Part shown: piece after piece, positions 23,049 to 30,403 of the stretch
Numbering within the stretch: position 1 is the stretch's first letter
Layout of the letters: every line of letters starts with the position of its first letter
IMG/VR virus record: IMGVR_UViG_3300025174_000034
Span: 1 to 47,836 of that record
Reading direction: 5' to 3' (one strand)
Length of the DNA stretch: 47,836 nt
Source of the DNA: a virus
Program-made: the position numbers and the translations under genes
Notes under the pieces: model-generated
The model's database searches: none
Seen by the model: the letters and a program-made list of their open reading frames with translations, nothing else
Told to the model about the DNA's origin: nothing

Positions 23049-23645
23049 ATGAAAGTTTGGGGAGTAACTGAAACGCAGCTTATCGAGTGCGCAGAAGGAA
23101 TCGGAGTGAAGTTGCACGAGCTTCGCACAGAGGGTCGCGCGCTACGCTTTACACTCCGACCTACCGGACAGAAGATCGACGGTGACCATAAGTACCAGCG
23201 CACGAGTGCATCGGGTTTCCATCCTGATCGAAGGGTGCATGCTGTCTGCTGGCACGGTCATCGCGATTTCATGCTCGCAGTATTCGAGAGAAATCCTGCC
23301 GCACGAATCAAGACGATGTGGTCGGACTACAAAGGTCGTGATGACTTCCTCGAAAACTACGAGATGACTGGCTACAAGCAAGTGGGCGCCGCGTTTGCTC
23401 CAATGCAGGCGCGCGAAGTCTGTAACTGCGCTAACGGAGGTTGGCTCATTGACTTGAGCCTGCGCCATGATGTTCATGCGTATCAGATCAAACAGTCAAC
23501 GTTCCTCGGTTGCCCCTTCTACATCATGGACACTTCGCACTATCGCGCAGACGGAACCTGCAAGTGCGACGATCCAGCCGAACAAGAGCGAATGATCCGC
23601 GAGTGGGAATACACTCGCGAAGACTTCGAGAAAGCAGGTGTGTAA
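23049..23645 (+). CDS. Hypothetical 198-residue protein
   Basis: Preceded by a copy of the same leader found before the 21043 gene (GGAGGGTAGAC). The product begins MKVWGVTETQLIECAEGIGV and later has RRVHAVCWHGHRDFMLAVFE, CNCANGGWLIDLSL and CKCDDPAEQERMIREWEY. Several Cys/His positions could bind zinc. No function can be named. Confidence 0.7.
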   Translation: MKVWGVTETQLIECAEGIGVKLHELRTEGRALRFTLRPTGQKIDGDHKYQRTSASGFHPDRRVHAVCWHGHRDFMLAVFERNPAARIKTMWSDYKGRDDFLENYEMTGYKQVGAAFAPMQAREVCNCANGGWLIDLSLRHDVHAYQIKQSTFLGCPFYIMDTSHYRADGTCKCDDPAEQERMIREWEYTREDFEKAGV

Positions 23646-23648
23646 AGA

Positions 23649-23840
23649 ATGGACGACCGAGAACTTCGTGCAACTGTTCGTTCGCAATTGACCGAAGTAA
23701 GCCTCTTTATCGAGTCGTTGCTTGTAGCTGAGAAAGGAGAGGACGGTACTTACGAAGTCTCCGCAGTCGAGATCGAGATTTCAGAACTAGAGGATTGGCG
23801 CAATAAAATCCTCAATTGCAAGGACGCGCTGACTTATTGA
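23649..23840 (+). CDS. Hypothetical 63-residue acidic helical protein
   Basis: Starts MDDRELRATVRSQLTEVSLF and ends with an acidic helix (VEIEISELEDWRNKILNC). The ribosome-binding site is poor; it starts three bases after the upstream stop. No family recognised. Confidence 0.62.
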   Translation: MDDRELRATVRSQLTEVSLFIESLLVAEKGEDGTYEVSAVEIEISELEDWRNKILNCKDALTY

Positions 23841-23855
23841 AACGGGAGGCGAGAA

Positions 23856-24170
23856 ATGTCTCATAGATACCATCCTGATTCTTCGGATGAGTATAACGAC
23901 GATACAGAGGCGATCCTCTTCGATGAGTGCGATGATTGTGAGCGACATTCTCATGGTTTGGGTCTTACGCTCGACCAGAGAAATTGGTGGGCGATGTGGG
24001 TTCGGATGCTCGCTGTCGAGATCGAAGAGACAGAAGCATATCGCTCTACGAACGAAGCAAACCTAGGGAGGCAGATGTATTACGTCTACGTCGCTCTAGA
24101 ACGCCATACGAGGATTGTAGATCCCTCTCTGAGAAGTCTCGCGAAGCTTCCGCGTCGTCCTTTCTACTAA
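23856..24170 (+). CDS. Hypothetical 104-residue protein
   Basis: GGGAGGCGAGAA precedes the ATG. Acidic start with CDDCERHSHGLGL, then WWAMWVRMLAVEIEETEAY and a helical end with basic residues. The Cys/His cluster could hold a metal ion. No family recognised. Confidence 0.65.
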   Translation: MSHRYHPDSSDEYNDDTEAILFDECDDCERHSHGLGLTLDQRNWWAMWVRMLAVEIEETEAYRSTNEANLGRQMYYVYVALERHTRIVDPSLRSLAKLPRRPFY

Positions 24171-24211
24171 GGCAGAACACAGAATCGCATAGTAGTTACT
24201 TAGGAGGAATG

Positions 24212-24412
24212 ATGGACAAAATCTCGGAACTGCTCGATGATTATGGTTGGGCAGAAGGTGACGATCTACGCAAAACGACTCTGCTCAAATGGATGACCGA
24301 AGCAACTAACCGCATCCAAGAGCTTCAACACAAGGTTGATAATATCGAGAACCTAGAAAGAGGACTCTTCGAGGATCTCGAAGCCAAGCTAATCGAGAAA
24401 GGAGTTCTCTAG
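24212..24412 (+). CDS. Hypothetical 66-residue helical protein
   Basis: TTAGGAGG precedes tandem ATGs at 24209 and 24212. Two long helices (DKISELLDDYGW and TNRIQELQHKVDNIENLERG), the second coiled-coil-like. No family recognised. Confidence 0.66.
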   Translation: MDKISELLDDYGWAEGDDLRKTTLLKWMTEATNRIQELQHKVDNIENLERGLFEDLEAKLIEKGVL

Positions 24413-24720
24413 TGCTAAAGAAAGACGTACAGATCGGCGCGCTCTATACCGCAAAGATTTCCAACAAGCTTACGAGTGTGCGTATCAGTTCAGTATGCTC
24501 ATACGGAGGGTGGTGGGGTATCAATCTCACTACAGGCCGAAGCGTGAGAATCAAGTCCGCTGCGAAACTCCAGCCGATGCCATATACACAACTACGCTGC
24601 AATCATTGTGGTCGCGAATTCCGTAATGGCGAGCACCCTCTCGTTTGGGCACCGATGGAAGAAGTCGGTGAACCCGAAGACCAACAGCTAGTTTGTTATG
24701 GATGTGAACACGAGCTATAG
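24412..24720 (+). CDS. Zinc-ribbon protein, 102 residues
   Basis: GTG overlaps the upstream stop; AAAGGAG is eight bases before it. The N-terminal half is beta-rich (VQIGALYTAKISNKLTSVRI), the C-terminal half a ribbon CNHCGREF ... CYGCEHEL. It ends before a tRNA-like element. A nucleic-acid-binding role is likely but unproven. Confidence 0.7.
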   Translation: MLKKDVQIGALYTAKISNKLTSVRISSVCSYGGWWGINLTTGRSVRIKSAAKLQPMPYTQLRCNHCGREFRNGEHPLVWAPMEEVGEPEDQQLVCYGCEHEL

Positions 24721-24757
24721 CCACCAGGATTCACGAACTATTCGGAGAGTAATGCTA

Positions 24758-24819
24758 GGGCCGGTAGCCCAACTGGTAGAGGCATCCGATAAGTGAGGGT
24801 TCGAATCCCTCCCGGCCTA
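24758..24819 (+). tRNA. tRNA-like element lacking the anticodon arm
   Basis: Acceptor GGGCCGG/CCGGCCT (first pair G-U), D stem GCC/GGC with an eleven-base loop holding GG, and T arm GAGGG-TTCGAAT-CCCTC with discriminator A. The anticodon stem has only its 5' strand TCCGA, followed at once by TAAGT and the T stem: loop and 3' strand, 12 bases, are missing exactly. It is either a tRNA remnant or an armless tRNA-like RNA. No decoding is possible. Confidence 0.6.
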
Positions 24820-24854
24820 TTCAGTGTCAAACTAAGGAGAGGAGGTGAAAGGAA

Positions 24855-24974
24855 ATGTGGTTTACTATAAAGGCGAATGTCCGGTATTACTTCCGCCGCG
24901 TAGTACGCCTCGTTCGTTATGGGCATTGGCGTGACGATGGCGGAGAGGAAGCTTATCGTGAACTGAAGGGCTAG
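24855..24974 (+). CDS. Tiny basic protein, 39 residues
   Basis: GGAGGTGAAAGG precedes the ATG. The peptide (MWFTIKANVRYYFRRVVRLV then RYGHWRDDGGEEAYRELKG) is amphipathic with an Arg-rich first half and may associate with membrane or nucleic acid. No family recognised. Confidence 0.58.
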   Translation: MWFTIKANVRYYFRRVVRLVRYGHWRDDGGEEAYRELKG

Positions 24975-24975
24975 G

Positions 24976-25015
24976 TTGACGTTTGCGGAGAATGACCTTT
25001 ATTACGGGCTCCGCA
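24976..25015 (+). promoter_or_regulatory. Possible promoter and hairpin before the phosphoesterase gene
   Basis: TTGACG (24976), 16-base spacer, TTTATT (24998) give a weak promoter. TGCGGAG and CTCCGCA (24984 to 25015) pair as a 7-base stem and are followed by TTCTT. The same segment could therefore end the previous transcript or start the next. Low certainty. Confidence 0.3.
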
Positions 25016-25050
25016 TTCTTGAGTCAAGTCCAATGGAAAGGAGGTGAAAA

Positions 25051-25731
25051 GTGAAAGACATCTACATTGTCTCCGACGTGCATGGAAACTACGAGGGCTT
25101 GCGGAAGGCTCTTTTTTCCGCTGGTTTGTTCGATAACCACGGAGTAAAAGATCCTAATGCATTCATCGTGCAGATCGGAGACTTGGCAAACTGCGTCTAT
25201 GGATCGCGCGAGGATGATCTCCGTTGCCTCGATATGGTCGGAAAAGAAATCGACCTTATGCTAGTCGGCAACCACGAGATTCCTTACTTCGATCCTGAAA
25301 ACACGTTCTCGGGATTCCGTTTCAACTTCGACATTTCCCAGACTCTCTGGGCGCACTATGCTAATGGGCTGCTCACTTCATCGTATTGTGAAGACGATAG
25401 CTGGCTCGTCACGCACGCTGGAATCTCACAGTCGCAGTTGAACTTTGGGACGGGAACTACGCCTCTGCTCGTGAATGACAAGTTACAGCATGAGTGGAAG
25501 GAAAAGAACTTCGCGCACTATCTCTTTCGCGATTGCGGTCGTGTAAGGTTTGGGGATGCGAAGGTCGGTGGAGTGCTATGGTGCGACTTCGATAGGGAGT
25601 TCGAGCCGACAGAATTCCCGCAGATAGTTGGGCATACCCCCGGAGTCCTGCGACAGAAAGGAAATGCGCTTTGCATAGATACTGGAGCGAAGTTCGGAGG
25701 AATACCAACAGTCCTAAAGTTGGAGGTCTAA
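25051..25731 (+). CDS. Calcineurin-like metallophosphoesterase
   Basis: A 226-residue enzyme of the metal-dependent phosphoesterase family. The five family motifs are present: SDVHGNYEG (residues 8-16), QIGDLAN (41-47), LVGNHE (71-76), VTHAG and GHTPG with a late FDTGAKFG-like CIDTGAKFG. They would bind two metal ions. The substrate cannot be read from the sequence; phage relatives act on protein phosphates or nucleotides. GTG start behind AAGGAGGTG, with a possible promoter upstream. Confidence 0.9.
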   Translation: MKDIYIVSDVHGNYEGLRKALFSAGLFDNHGVKDPNAFIVQIGDLANCVYGSREDDLRCLDMVGKEIDLMLVGNHEIPYFDPENTFSGFRFNFDISQTLWAHYANGLLTSSYCEDDSWLVTHAGISQSQLNFGTGTTPLLVNDKLQHEWKEKNFAHYLFRDCGRVRFGDAKVGGVLWCDFDREFEPTEFPQIVGHTPGVLRQKGNALCIDTGAKFGGIPTVLKLEV

Positions 25732-25734
25732 AAG

Positions 25735-25971
25735 GTGTACGTTGTAGTCCAGATTGAAAATGAGTCGGATTTTCCGGGGATCGTGGAGGTCTATGGGCTG
25801 TTCTCTTGGTATGAGGACGCCACCGAGTACGCGGAGCACCTACTCAAATTGCGTAAGGATTGGGAAAGGGGTAAGGATTTGCAAATAAGCCGCCTGAATA
25901 CGATCCCTCTCGATTACCCGGCTGATTGGAGGAGTAGTGAGCAAGCTGCGAAATGCGCTAAGCGAAGATGA
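25735..25971 (+). CDS. Hypothetical 78-residue protein
   Basis: GTG behind GGAGG at eight bases. Starts MYVVVQIENESDFPGIVEVY, with a helix YEDATEYAEHLLKLRKDW. Its last 35 bases overlap the next gene. It resembles the 26256-26456 product in its opening (YVVVQIENESD here, YVVLVDTKTD there), so the two may be related. Confidence 0.66.
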   Translation: MYVVVQIENESDFPGIVEVYGLFSWYEDATEYAEHLLKLRKDWERGKDLQISRLNTIPLDYPADWRSSEQAAKCAKRR

Positions 25972-26251
25972 GATCATCGCTCAGGCGCGTAAGGCGTTTG
26001 GAGCAGAGAATGAAGCACCATTCGCATTAGTAGATGCGCTCGAAGCGTTCTACATGAATGGATGCGCCGATGACCAAGACGGTGACACCGATACGTTCGG
26101 ACACTTCTACCGTGTCCACCGCTGGATCGTCTGGACAGACGGCCAAGGCTTCCATTATGTCGAAACCCACGATACAGAGGAGGAAGCTATAAAGGCATTC
26201 AGGCAGTCGCAGGAAGAGTATGACGATCTCCTAGTGAGCGGAGGGGAATAG
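25937..26251 (+). CDS. Hypothetical 104-residue protein
   Basis: GTG behind GGAGGAG. Acidic protein with an N-terminal helical half (EDEIIAQARKAFGAENE) and an aromatic second half (FGHFYRVHRWIVWTDGQGFH). No family recognised. Confidence 0.68.
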   Translation: MSKLRNALSEDEIIAQARKAFGAENEAPFALVDALEAFYMNGCADDQDGDTDTFGHFYRVHRWIVWTDGQGFHYVETHDTEEEAIKAFRQSQEEYDDLLVSGGE

Positions 26252-26255
26252 ATAA

Positions 26256-26456
26256 ATGCAATCGGAGGCTGATCTTTACGTTGTTCTAGTCGATACAAAG
26301 ACGGACTGGCCCGATTGCGTCTTTGTTGGTTCGTGGGAAGACGCTTCCCAATTCGACAAGAGCATCTCCCACGATTACCATACTTCGGTTCAGGCCGTTG
26401 TAACGATGAATGATGTTGATGAACTAACCGCAGAAATGAGGCGGTGGGGAGAATGA
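26256..26456 (+). CDS. Hypothetical 66-residue protein
   Basis: Opens MQSEADLYVVLVDTKTDWPD and continues CVFVGSWEDASQFDKSISH, a small alpha/beta protein. Similar in plan to the 25735 product. The stop overlaps the next ATG by four bases. No family recognised. Confidence 0.66.
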   Translation: MQSEADLYVVLVDTKTDWPDCVFVGSWEDASQFDKSISHDYHTSVQAVVTMNDVDELTAEMRRWGE

Positions 26457-26785
26457 ACTACACGGCTTTGCAGTCAGAGACAGACTGCGACGGTACAACG
26501 TTTTGGGCAAAGCGCTACGCAACGAAAGAGGAAGCGGAAGCATCCTCAGATACGTATGAGGTAATGCTCGAAGCGCACTTTGTCTGCACCGAACAGTTCC
26601 ACAACCTCGATGAATGGGAGCGTGCTTATTACAGACGTGTGGGCTATTGTAGTCTCGGAGCACGATGGAATCCTTGGGCTGGACCGAATGGAGACGACAC
26701 CATCGGAATCCCCGCTCTCGATACGCGCTACGACGATCCAATCTATTCAGACGATGACATCGAGATGATGCAGATGGGGACCTAA
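26453..26785 (+). CDS. Hypothetical 110-residue protein
   Basis: Starts MNYTALQSETDCDGTTFWAK (ATGA overlap). Aromatic and acidic, with DEWERAYYRRVGYCSLGARW in the middle and an Asp-rich end. Good coding frame, no family recognised. Confidence 0.68.
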   Translation: MNYTALQSETDCDGTTFWAKRYATKEEAEASSDTYEVMLEAHFVCTEQFHNLDEWERAYYRRVGYCSLGARWNPWAGPNGDDTIGIPALDTRYDDPIYSDDDIEMMQMGT

Positions 26786-26977
26786 ATGAAATCTGCGCTC
26801 GAACTATCTAGCGAACTGTGGGATCACGAAGATTGCGTATACGTCTTTGTGCTAGTCCGCGATGACATCGAGAACTACGATCCTGCAAAGAAACGCTCAT
26901 TTCGAAAGACAATGGATAATCTCATAAGCGAGGACTGGCGCGAAGCCGTCGAGCTTATCTTCGGAGAGGAGGAATGA
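26786..26977 (+). CDS. Hypothetical 63-residue protein
   Basis: Follows the upstream stop with no gap. Acidic and helical (LELSSELWDHEDCVYVFVLV, then KKRSFRKTMDNLISEDWREA). GGGGACC before the start is weak, so coupling is likely. No family recognised. Confidence 0.64.
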   Translation: MKSALELSSELWDHEDCVYVFVLVRDDIENYDPAKKRSFRKTMDNLISEDWREAVELIFGEEE

Positions 26978-26980
26978 GAA

Positions 26981-27142
26981 ATGGCTAGGGAACTTGTCTA
27001 CTCCTGCGATTCATGCGGGAAGTCTGGAATAGCGCAAAAGGATATTTGGAAAGTAACTGCGGTCAGTGGTAAGCAGCGTAGAAGTGGCGAGCTTTGTGAC
27101 GAGTGCGCCTCAAGGCTTCGCCTCGGAAGAAAGGCAAAGTAA
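26981..27142 (+). CDS. Zinc-ribbon protein, 53 residues
   Basis: GGAGAGGAGG precedes the ATG. CDSCGKSG near residue 9 and CDECASRLRLG near residue 39 form a typical four-Cys zinc ribbon, and the ends are basic. Ends by overlapping the next ATG by one base (TAATG). A nucleic-acid or protein-binding role is likely. Confidence 0.68.
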   Translation: MARELVYSCDSCGKSGIAQKDIWKVTAVSGKQRRSGELCDECASRLRLGRKAK

Positions 27143-27387
27143 TGGCACAGTTCTACGCGAAGATCGTAGGCAGTCGAGGCGATGCTTCACGCGTGGGTAG
27201 TAAAGAATCTGGTATCTGGTCTCATACTCGCGGCTGGAATGCAGGTGTCGAGGTCATTGGCTACGTCGATGACGAAGGCCGCGATTGCTTCGAGGTTTGG
27301 ACAACCGGCGGTTCTATTGCGCCTTCTAATGGGAGGCGAATGATCGGTACTCTGATCGAAGGTGTCGGCTTCGCATTCACAGCATGA
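27142..27387 (+). CDS. Conserved small phage protein, 81 residues
   Basis: Starts MAQFYAKIVGSRGDASRVGS, then GIWSHTRGWNAGVEVIGYV and FEVWTTGGSI. I recall this arrangement in many phage genomes as a small beta-rich protein of unknown role. TAATG overlap with the zinc-ribbon gene. Confidence 0.72.
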   Translation: MAQFYAKIVGSRGDASRVGSKESGIWSHTRGWNAGVEVIGYVDDEGRDCFEVWTTGGSIAPSNGRRMIGTLIEGVGFAFTA

Positions 27388-27530
27388 GAAAGATATGTGC
27401 GTGTAATTGCGGCTGCGAAAATTCCCTCGATTGGCATAGAGAGATTCGCTGCGCATGTCACGACCCAAACGTGTGTGATTGTGTCCCTCTCTGGCAGAGG
27501 ATACTCATTCGCATGGTCGGAAAGAGGTAA
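27384..27530 (+). CDS. Cysteine-rich 48-residue protein
   Basis: ATGA overlap with the upstream stop. Nine Cys in the first 33 residues (MRKICACNCGCENSLDW then CACHDPNVCDCVPLW), followed by a basic helix. It should hold one or two zinc ions. No family recognised. Confidence 0.6.
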   Translation: MRKICACNCGCENSLDWHREIRCACHDPNVCDCVPLWQRILIRMVGKR

Positions 27531-27531
27531 T

Positions 27532-27705
27532 ATGATTGAATACGCAAACATGGTGAGAATCCCGAAGGATCTCTTTGCTCGCTTGATCGCAGCAATTGAG
27601 ACTCCTGATGATCTTACTAGGCAGGAACGTACTGAGCTACTAGAAGATGCAGACCAGTGGTATCCTTATGAAGCGGAGGATGCACATGACTTGCGTAATT
27701 TGTAA
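27532..27705 (+). CDS. Hypothetical 57-residue protein
   Basis: AAAGAGGTAAT precedes the ATG. Acidic helical protein (IPKDLFARLIAAIETPDDLT, then ERTELLEDADQWYPYEAED). No family recognised. Confidence 0.66.
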   Translation: MIEYANMVRIPKDLFARLIAAIETPDDLTRQERTELLEDADQWYPYEAEDAHDLRNL

Positions 27706-27940
27706 TCTCTTACCTTATGGGAAATGCGACTATCACATGAAGTTTCAAGACAAGGTAGACGACATTTGTGATCTCGTCTGCGATCCTGAATCCGAGTTCT
27801 ACTCCCTCGCAAGTTGGGATGAATCAGGGCGGGAGGCTACATACGTGACATTCAATGCGCCAATCGCGAAAGAGATCGCGGAAGTCGTGCGAGGGACGGA
27901 AGCTCTCGATGCACACGAATTGAGGGTGCCATGCCAATGA
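27686..27940 (+). CDS. Hypothetical 84-residue protein with an N-terminal Cys cluster
   Basis: GCGGAGG lies six bases before the ATG. MTCVICNLLPYGKCDYHMKF holds three Cys and a His, probably one metal site. The rest is alpha/beta (SEFYSLASWDESGREATYVT). Overlaps both neighbours. Confidence 0.65.
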   Translation: MTCVICNLLPYGKCDYHMKFQDKVDDICDLVCDPESEFYSLASWDESGREATYVTFNAPIAKEIAEVVRGTEALDAHELRVPCQ

Positions 27941-28119
27941 GATTTTACCTCGTAAGTGTGATGGAGCAATGGAGCCAGAGAGTTTTAATCGAAGCTGAAT
28001 CTCCTAAGCAGGCAATCGAGAGGGTGCGAGAAGGTGACGGAGAATATCTCAACAATAGTCTAGAGCACGTGTCTACTCTCGATACGGAAACGTGGTCAGT
28101 AGAGGAAAGCGATGTTTAG
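27931..28119 (+). CDS. Hypothetical 62-residue protein
   Basis: ATG at 27931 behind GAGGG; a second ATG at 27937 overlaps the upstream stop. The plan MRFYLVSVMEQWSQRVLIEA then ESPKQAIERVREGDGE is a small alpha/beta unit seen in several phage proteins. No family recognised. Confidence 0.66.
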   Translation: MPMRFYLVSVMEQWSQRVLIEAESPKQAIERVREGDGEYLNNSLEHVSTLDTETWSVEESDV

Positions 28120-28324
28120 ATGCCCAAACTCTAAAGAACACAACGAGTTTGAGGTTTACCCCCTGGGCGTAGAAATCGGTGTGCTTGTAGATCGCGAGGG
28201 TTGTGCTACGAATCGGTGGGCTGACGGCACAATCGGTGTAAACCGCGAGCTACTGCGAGACGCTGAAGAAGAAACCGAAGCCGTATGCGCCCAATGTGGC
28301 AGCTACGTACAGTGGGGTCATTGA
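28112..28324 (+). CDS. Small zinc-ribbon protein, 70 residues
   Basis: Starts MFRCPNSKEHNEFEVYPLG and ends with CAQCGSYVQWGH, giving Cys/His positions at both ends that could share a zinc. Overlaps the upstream gene by eight bases. AAGCG is a weak site, so coupling is likely. Confidence 0.65.
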   Translation: MFRCPNSKEHNEFEVYPLGVEIGVLVDREGCATNRWADGTIGVNRELLRDAEEETEAVCAQCGSYVQWGH

Positions 28325-28326
28325 GC

Positions 28327-28521
28327 ATGAATCTCCGGCAGTTGATTGTTGACGAACTGAACGTGGAGATTCTCGACGGAAATCAAGTGGCCCTCAAAGA
28401 CCTAGAGATGTATGTGCTCCATCTCTACCGTGAAGGGAGATGCTATCACGTAGATCACGTCTACACAGAGGTCCACGAGAAAGCAGTTGTGGTCGATCTA
28501 TTTGAAGGGGAAAGAGCGTGA
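28327..28521 (+). CDS. Hypothetical 64-residue protein
   Basis: Starts MNLRQLIVDELNVEILDGNQ and continues MYVLHLYREGRCYHVDHVYT: a short alpha/beta protein. A poor site (GGGGTCATTGAGC) precedes it. No family recognised. Confidence 0.62.
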   Translation: MNLRQLIVDELNVEILDGNQVALKDLEMYVLHLYREGRCYHVDHVYTEVHEKAVVVDLFEGERA

Positions 28522-28733
28522 CCAAGAAAGATGGCGACAAGTTACGCAAGATGCAGAGCGATCTCTATGACATGGCAGAGCAGTACGAAGGGGGGAGCCT
28601 AACGCATCGGGACATTACGAAGGTCGCTGCTACCATCGGTGCTACACTACGGGGGCAGAAGTTCTCGGTGATAGGGGTAAATATCAGCGAGGAATTCCGA
28701 AAGCATAAGGACTCAAAGAGGACGGTGGGTTGA
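28518..28733 (+). CDS. Hypothetical 71-residue protein
   Basis: GTG overlaps the upstream stop (GTGA) behind GGGGAAAGA. Helical with a basic end (KLRKMQSDLYDMAEQYEGGS, later EEFRKHKDSKRTVG). No family recognised. Confidence 0.64.
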   Translation: MTKKDGDKLRKMQSDLYDMAEQYEGGSLTHRDITKVAATIGATLRGQKFSVIGVNISEEFRKHKDSKRTVG

Positions 28734-29402
28734 GTGGACACCAAGATTGAGGAATTCGAGCACGCTGGACTAACGTGCGAGATTCATTGGGAAGAGGATG
28801 GCGAGTTTTGCAATCCTCGCGACAATGACAATCTCGGCATCATGCTCTGCTGGCACCCTGACTATATCCTCGGGGATAAGCAATTCACGAATCCAGACGG
28901 TCGGGGTGGCGTAAAGGAACGCTTCCACAGGGATGATTTCGAATCGATGGAAGTTCTGAGTAGATACCTTACACTCGTAGAGAAGGCAGTTGTCGTTTTG
29001 CCGCTATCGATCTACGATCACTCTGGTATCACGATGTTTGTCGGTCATCGATATCCATTCGATTCCCAGGGATGGGATACTACGACGGTTGGGTTTATCT
29101 ACACAACCACCGAGAGAATAATCGAGTGCTTTCCTATGGATCAACCGCTGCCTGATGAAAGCGTGATCGAAGGAGCTTTGCGTCAGGAGGTAAAGGTCTA
29201 TGACGAGTGGCTTTGCGGTGAGGTCTACTGGTGGTGCGTTCGCGATAGCGAAGGTGAGATGATTGAGTCCTGTGGAGGATACATCGGAGACATCGACTAC
29301 GTGAAGGAGGAAGCGAAGGAATCAGCAGAAGCTCTTGCGAAAGACATCCTCATCAATCAGGAGCCTACTGACATCGCAGAAATTCTAGGGGGCATGTCGT
29401 AA
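28734..29402 (+). CDS. Conserved phage protein, YDHSGIT type
   Basis: A 222-residue protein with GTG start. The motifs CNPRDNDNLGIMLCWHPDYI-LGD, LPLSIYDHSGITMF, WDTTTVGFIYTT and YDEWLCGEVYWWCV...SCGGYIGD mark a protein that recurs in many phages, always without a known function. A near-universal YDHSGI centre makes the call secure. The gene does not sit in a recognisable pathway here. Confidence 0.82.
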   Translation: MDTKIEEFEHAGLTCEIHWEEDGEFCNPRDNDNLGIMLCWHPDYILGDKQFTNPDGRGGVKERFHRDDFESMEVLSRYLTLVEKAVVVLPLSIYDHSGITMFVGHRYPFDSQGWDTTTVGFIYTTTERIIECFPMDQPLPDESVIEGALRQEVKVYDEWLCGEVYWWCVRDSEGEMIESCGGYIGDIDYVKEEAKESAEALAKDILINQEPTDIAEILGGMS

Positions 29403-29602
29403 TGAATCACGCGATTATTGACAATGGAATAGACAGCACGATTACCGAGCAACGTGCGAGAGAGCTGCTAGCAATTGAGGCGATCTATGAGTGTGGGGAA
29501 TGCGAAACGCTCGAAAGTGAGCACGTTTATCACGTTTGGCCTAATTCAGAACTTGAACGTCAGTATCAAGAGGCGATTGGACCATTCGCGTTCCTCGCAT
29601 GA
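29402..29602 (+). CDS. Hypothetical 66-residue protein
   Basis: TAATG overlap. Helical start (ITEQRARELLAIEAIYECGE) with CGEC and a His-containing SEHVYHVWPN, suggesting a metal site. No family recognised. Confidence 0.62.
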   Translation: MNHAIIDNGIDSTITEQRARELLAIEAIYECGECETLESEHVYHVWPNSELERQYQEAIGPFAFLA

Positions 29603-29676
29603 CCGTCGAAATGATCTCCGCGTTCATCATAGTAGGCGTCGTAATCGCACTATATCTTCTAGCGAGCGGGGGTTAG
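29599..29676 (+). CDS. Tiny membrane peptide, 25 residues
   Basis: ATG overlaps the upstream stop. The peptide MTVEMISAFIIVGVVIALYL is a single hydrophobic span with a short tail. No clear ribosome-binding site; it would be coupled. Role unknown. Confidence 0.45.
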   Translation: MTVEMISAFIIVGVVIALYLLASGG

Positions 29677-29841
29677 ATGACAATCGAGCAAGCAAGAGAT
29701 TATCTTAGGGAGGCTGAGGACATTCTTGATCTTGTAAGGAGATCAATTGAAAACTGGCCCCAAAGTTTCGAAGTTGACGCCGCTCTAAAGTCCCTCAATA
29801 TGGCGCGAGACGCTACAGAGGAAGCGAGGACTTGGCTGTGA
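29677..29841 (+). CDS. Hypothetical 54-residue helical protein
   Basis: Starts directly after the upstream TAG; GGGGG lies upstream. Fully helical (MTIEQARDYLREAEDILDLV, then DAALKSLNMARDATEEARTW), possibly a coiled coil. No family recognised. Confidence 0.62.
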   Translation: MTIEQARDYLREAEDILDLVRRSIENWPQSFEVDAALKSLNMARDATEEARTWL

Positions 29842-29856
29842 CAAAGGAGGCTTGCA

Positions 29857-29997
29857 TTGATAGTCTGGCTCCTAAGTAAACGCACAAGACGATACCTCTA
29901 TCTAGCTCTTGCGCTGATAGTGCTAGACCTGACTATCGGTCCAATACTCCTAGCCTGGGAGCTACGCCTATTGAAAGGATACATTGATGGCAGTTAG
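29857..29997 (+). CDS. Small membrane protein, 46 residues
   Basis: TTG start six bases after AAGGAGG. A basic N-terminus (MIVWLLSKRTRRY) precedes a hydrophobic span (LYLALALIVLDLTIGPILLA). Overlaps the next gene by 11 bases. Topology would suit a holin-type or other inner-membrane protein, but no evidence fixes a role. Confidence 0.58.
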   Translation: MIVWLLSKRTRRYLYLALALIVLDLTIGPILLAWELRLLKGYIDGS

Positions 29998-30184
29998 GCT
30001 CTCAGACTATGACCGTGCTCATATGGCCGAGATTCTCGTAGGGCGAGGCACTTGGTTTAGCGCAAAGTTGCTGCGGCTCATTTCCGATGCGGATTTTGAG
30101 AATCGCGCACGATTGCGACTAGGTTTTCCAGATCATGTCCAGGCATATCTCGACTACGTGAACGGGAAAGGAGTAGAAAGGTGA
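29987..30184 (+). CDS. Conserved small phage protein, 65 residues
   Basis: AAAGGA lies seven bases before the ATG. MAEILVGRGTWFSAKLLRLI, then SDADFENRARLRLGFPDHVQ, is a pattern I know from many phage genomes. It is a helical protein, often annotated without a function. Confidence 0.74.
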   Translation: MAVRLSDYDRAHMAEILVGRGTWFSAKLLRLISDADFENRARLRLGFPDHVQAYLDYVNGKGVER

Positions 30185-30402
30185 ACTTCGATAGCATCGA
30201 GTATTCGGGGGATGATAAAATCCTAACTATCCGCATGAAGGGGCATCCTAGCGATGTAATTCAAAACGCACATGCACTGGCAAACTCGGTGCTCGCATTG
30301 GAAGGTCGATGGCGTTTTACAACCGTCGAGGGGAGCATCCGGGAAGATGAATATTACGACTCCAACATGCAGTGGCATATCATTGCAGAAGTGAAGCGAT
30401 AA
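30181..30402 (+). CDS. Hypothetical 73-residue protein
   Basis: GTG overlaps the upstream stop, with GGAGTAGAAAG before it. Alpha/beta layout: IEYSGDDKILTIRMKGHPSD, then an acidic helix and VEGSIREDEYYDSNMQWHII. No family recognised. Confidence 0.66.
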   Translation: MNFDSIEYSGDDKILTIRMKGHPSDVIQNAHALANSVLALEGRWRFTTVEGSIREDEYYDSNMQWHIIAEVKR

Positions 30403-30403
30403 A

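Noticed and set aside
24738-24926. Leftward 62-residue frame over the tRNA-like element
   Set aside because: Lies across the tRNA-like RNA and the start of a rightward gene; no start site.
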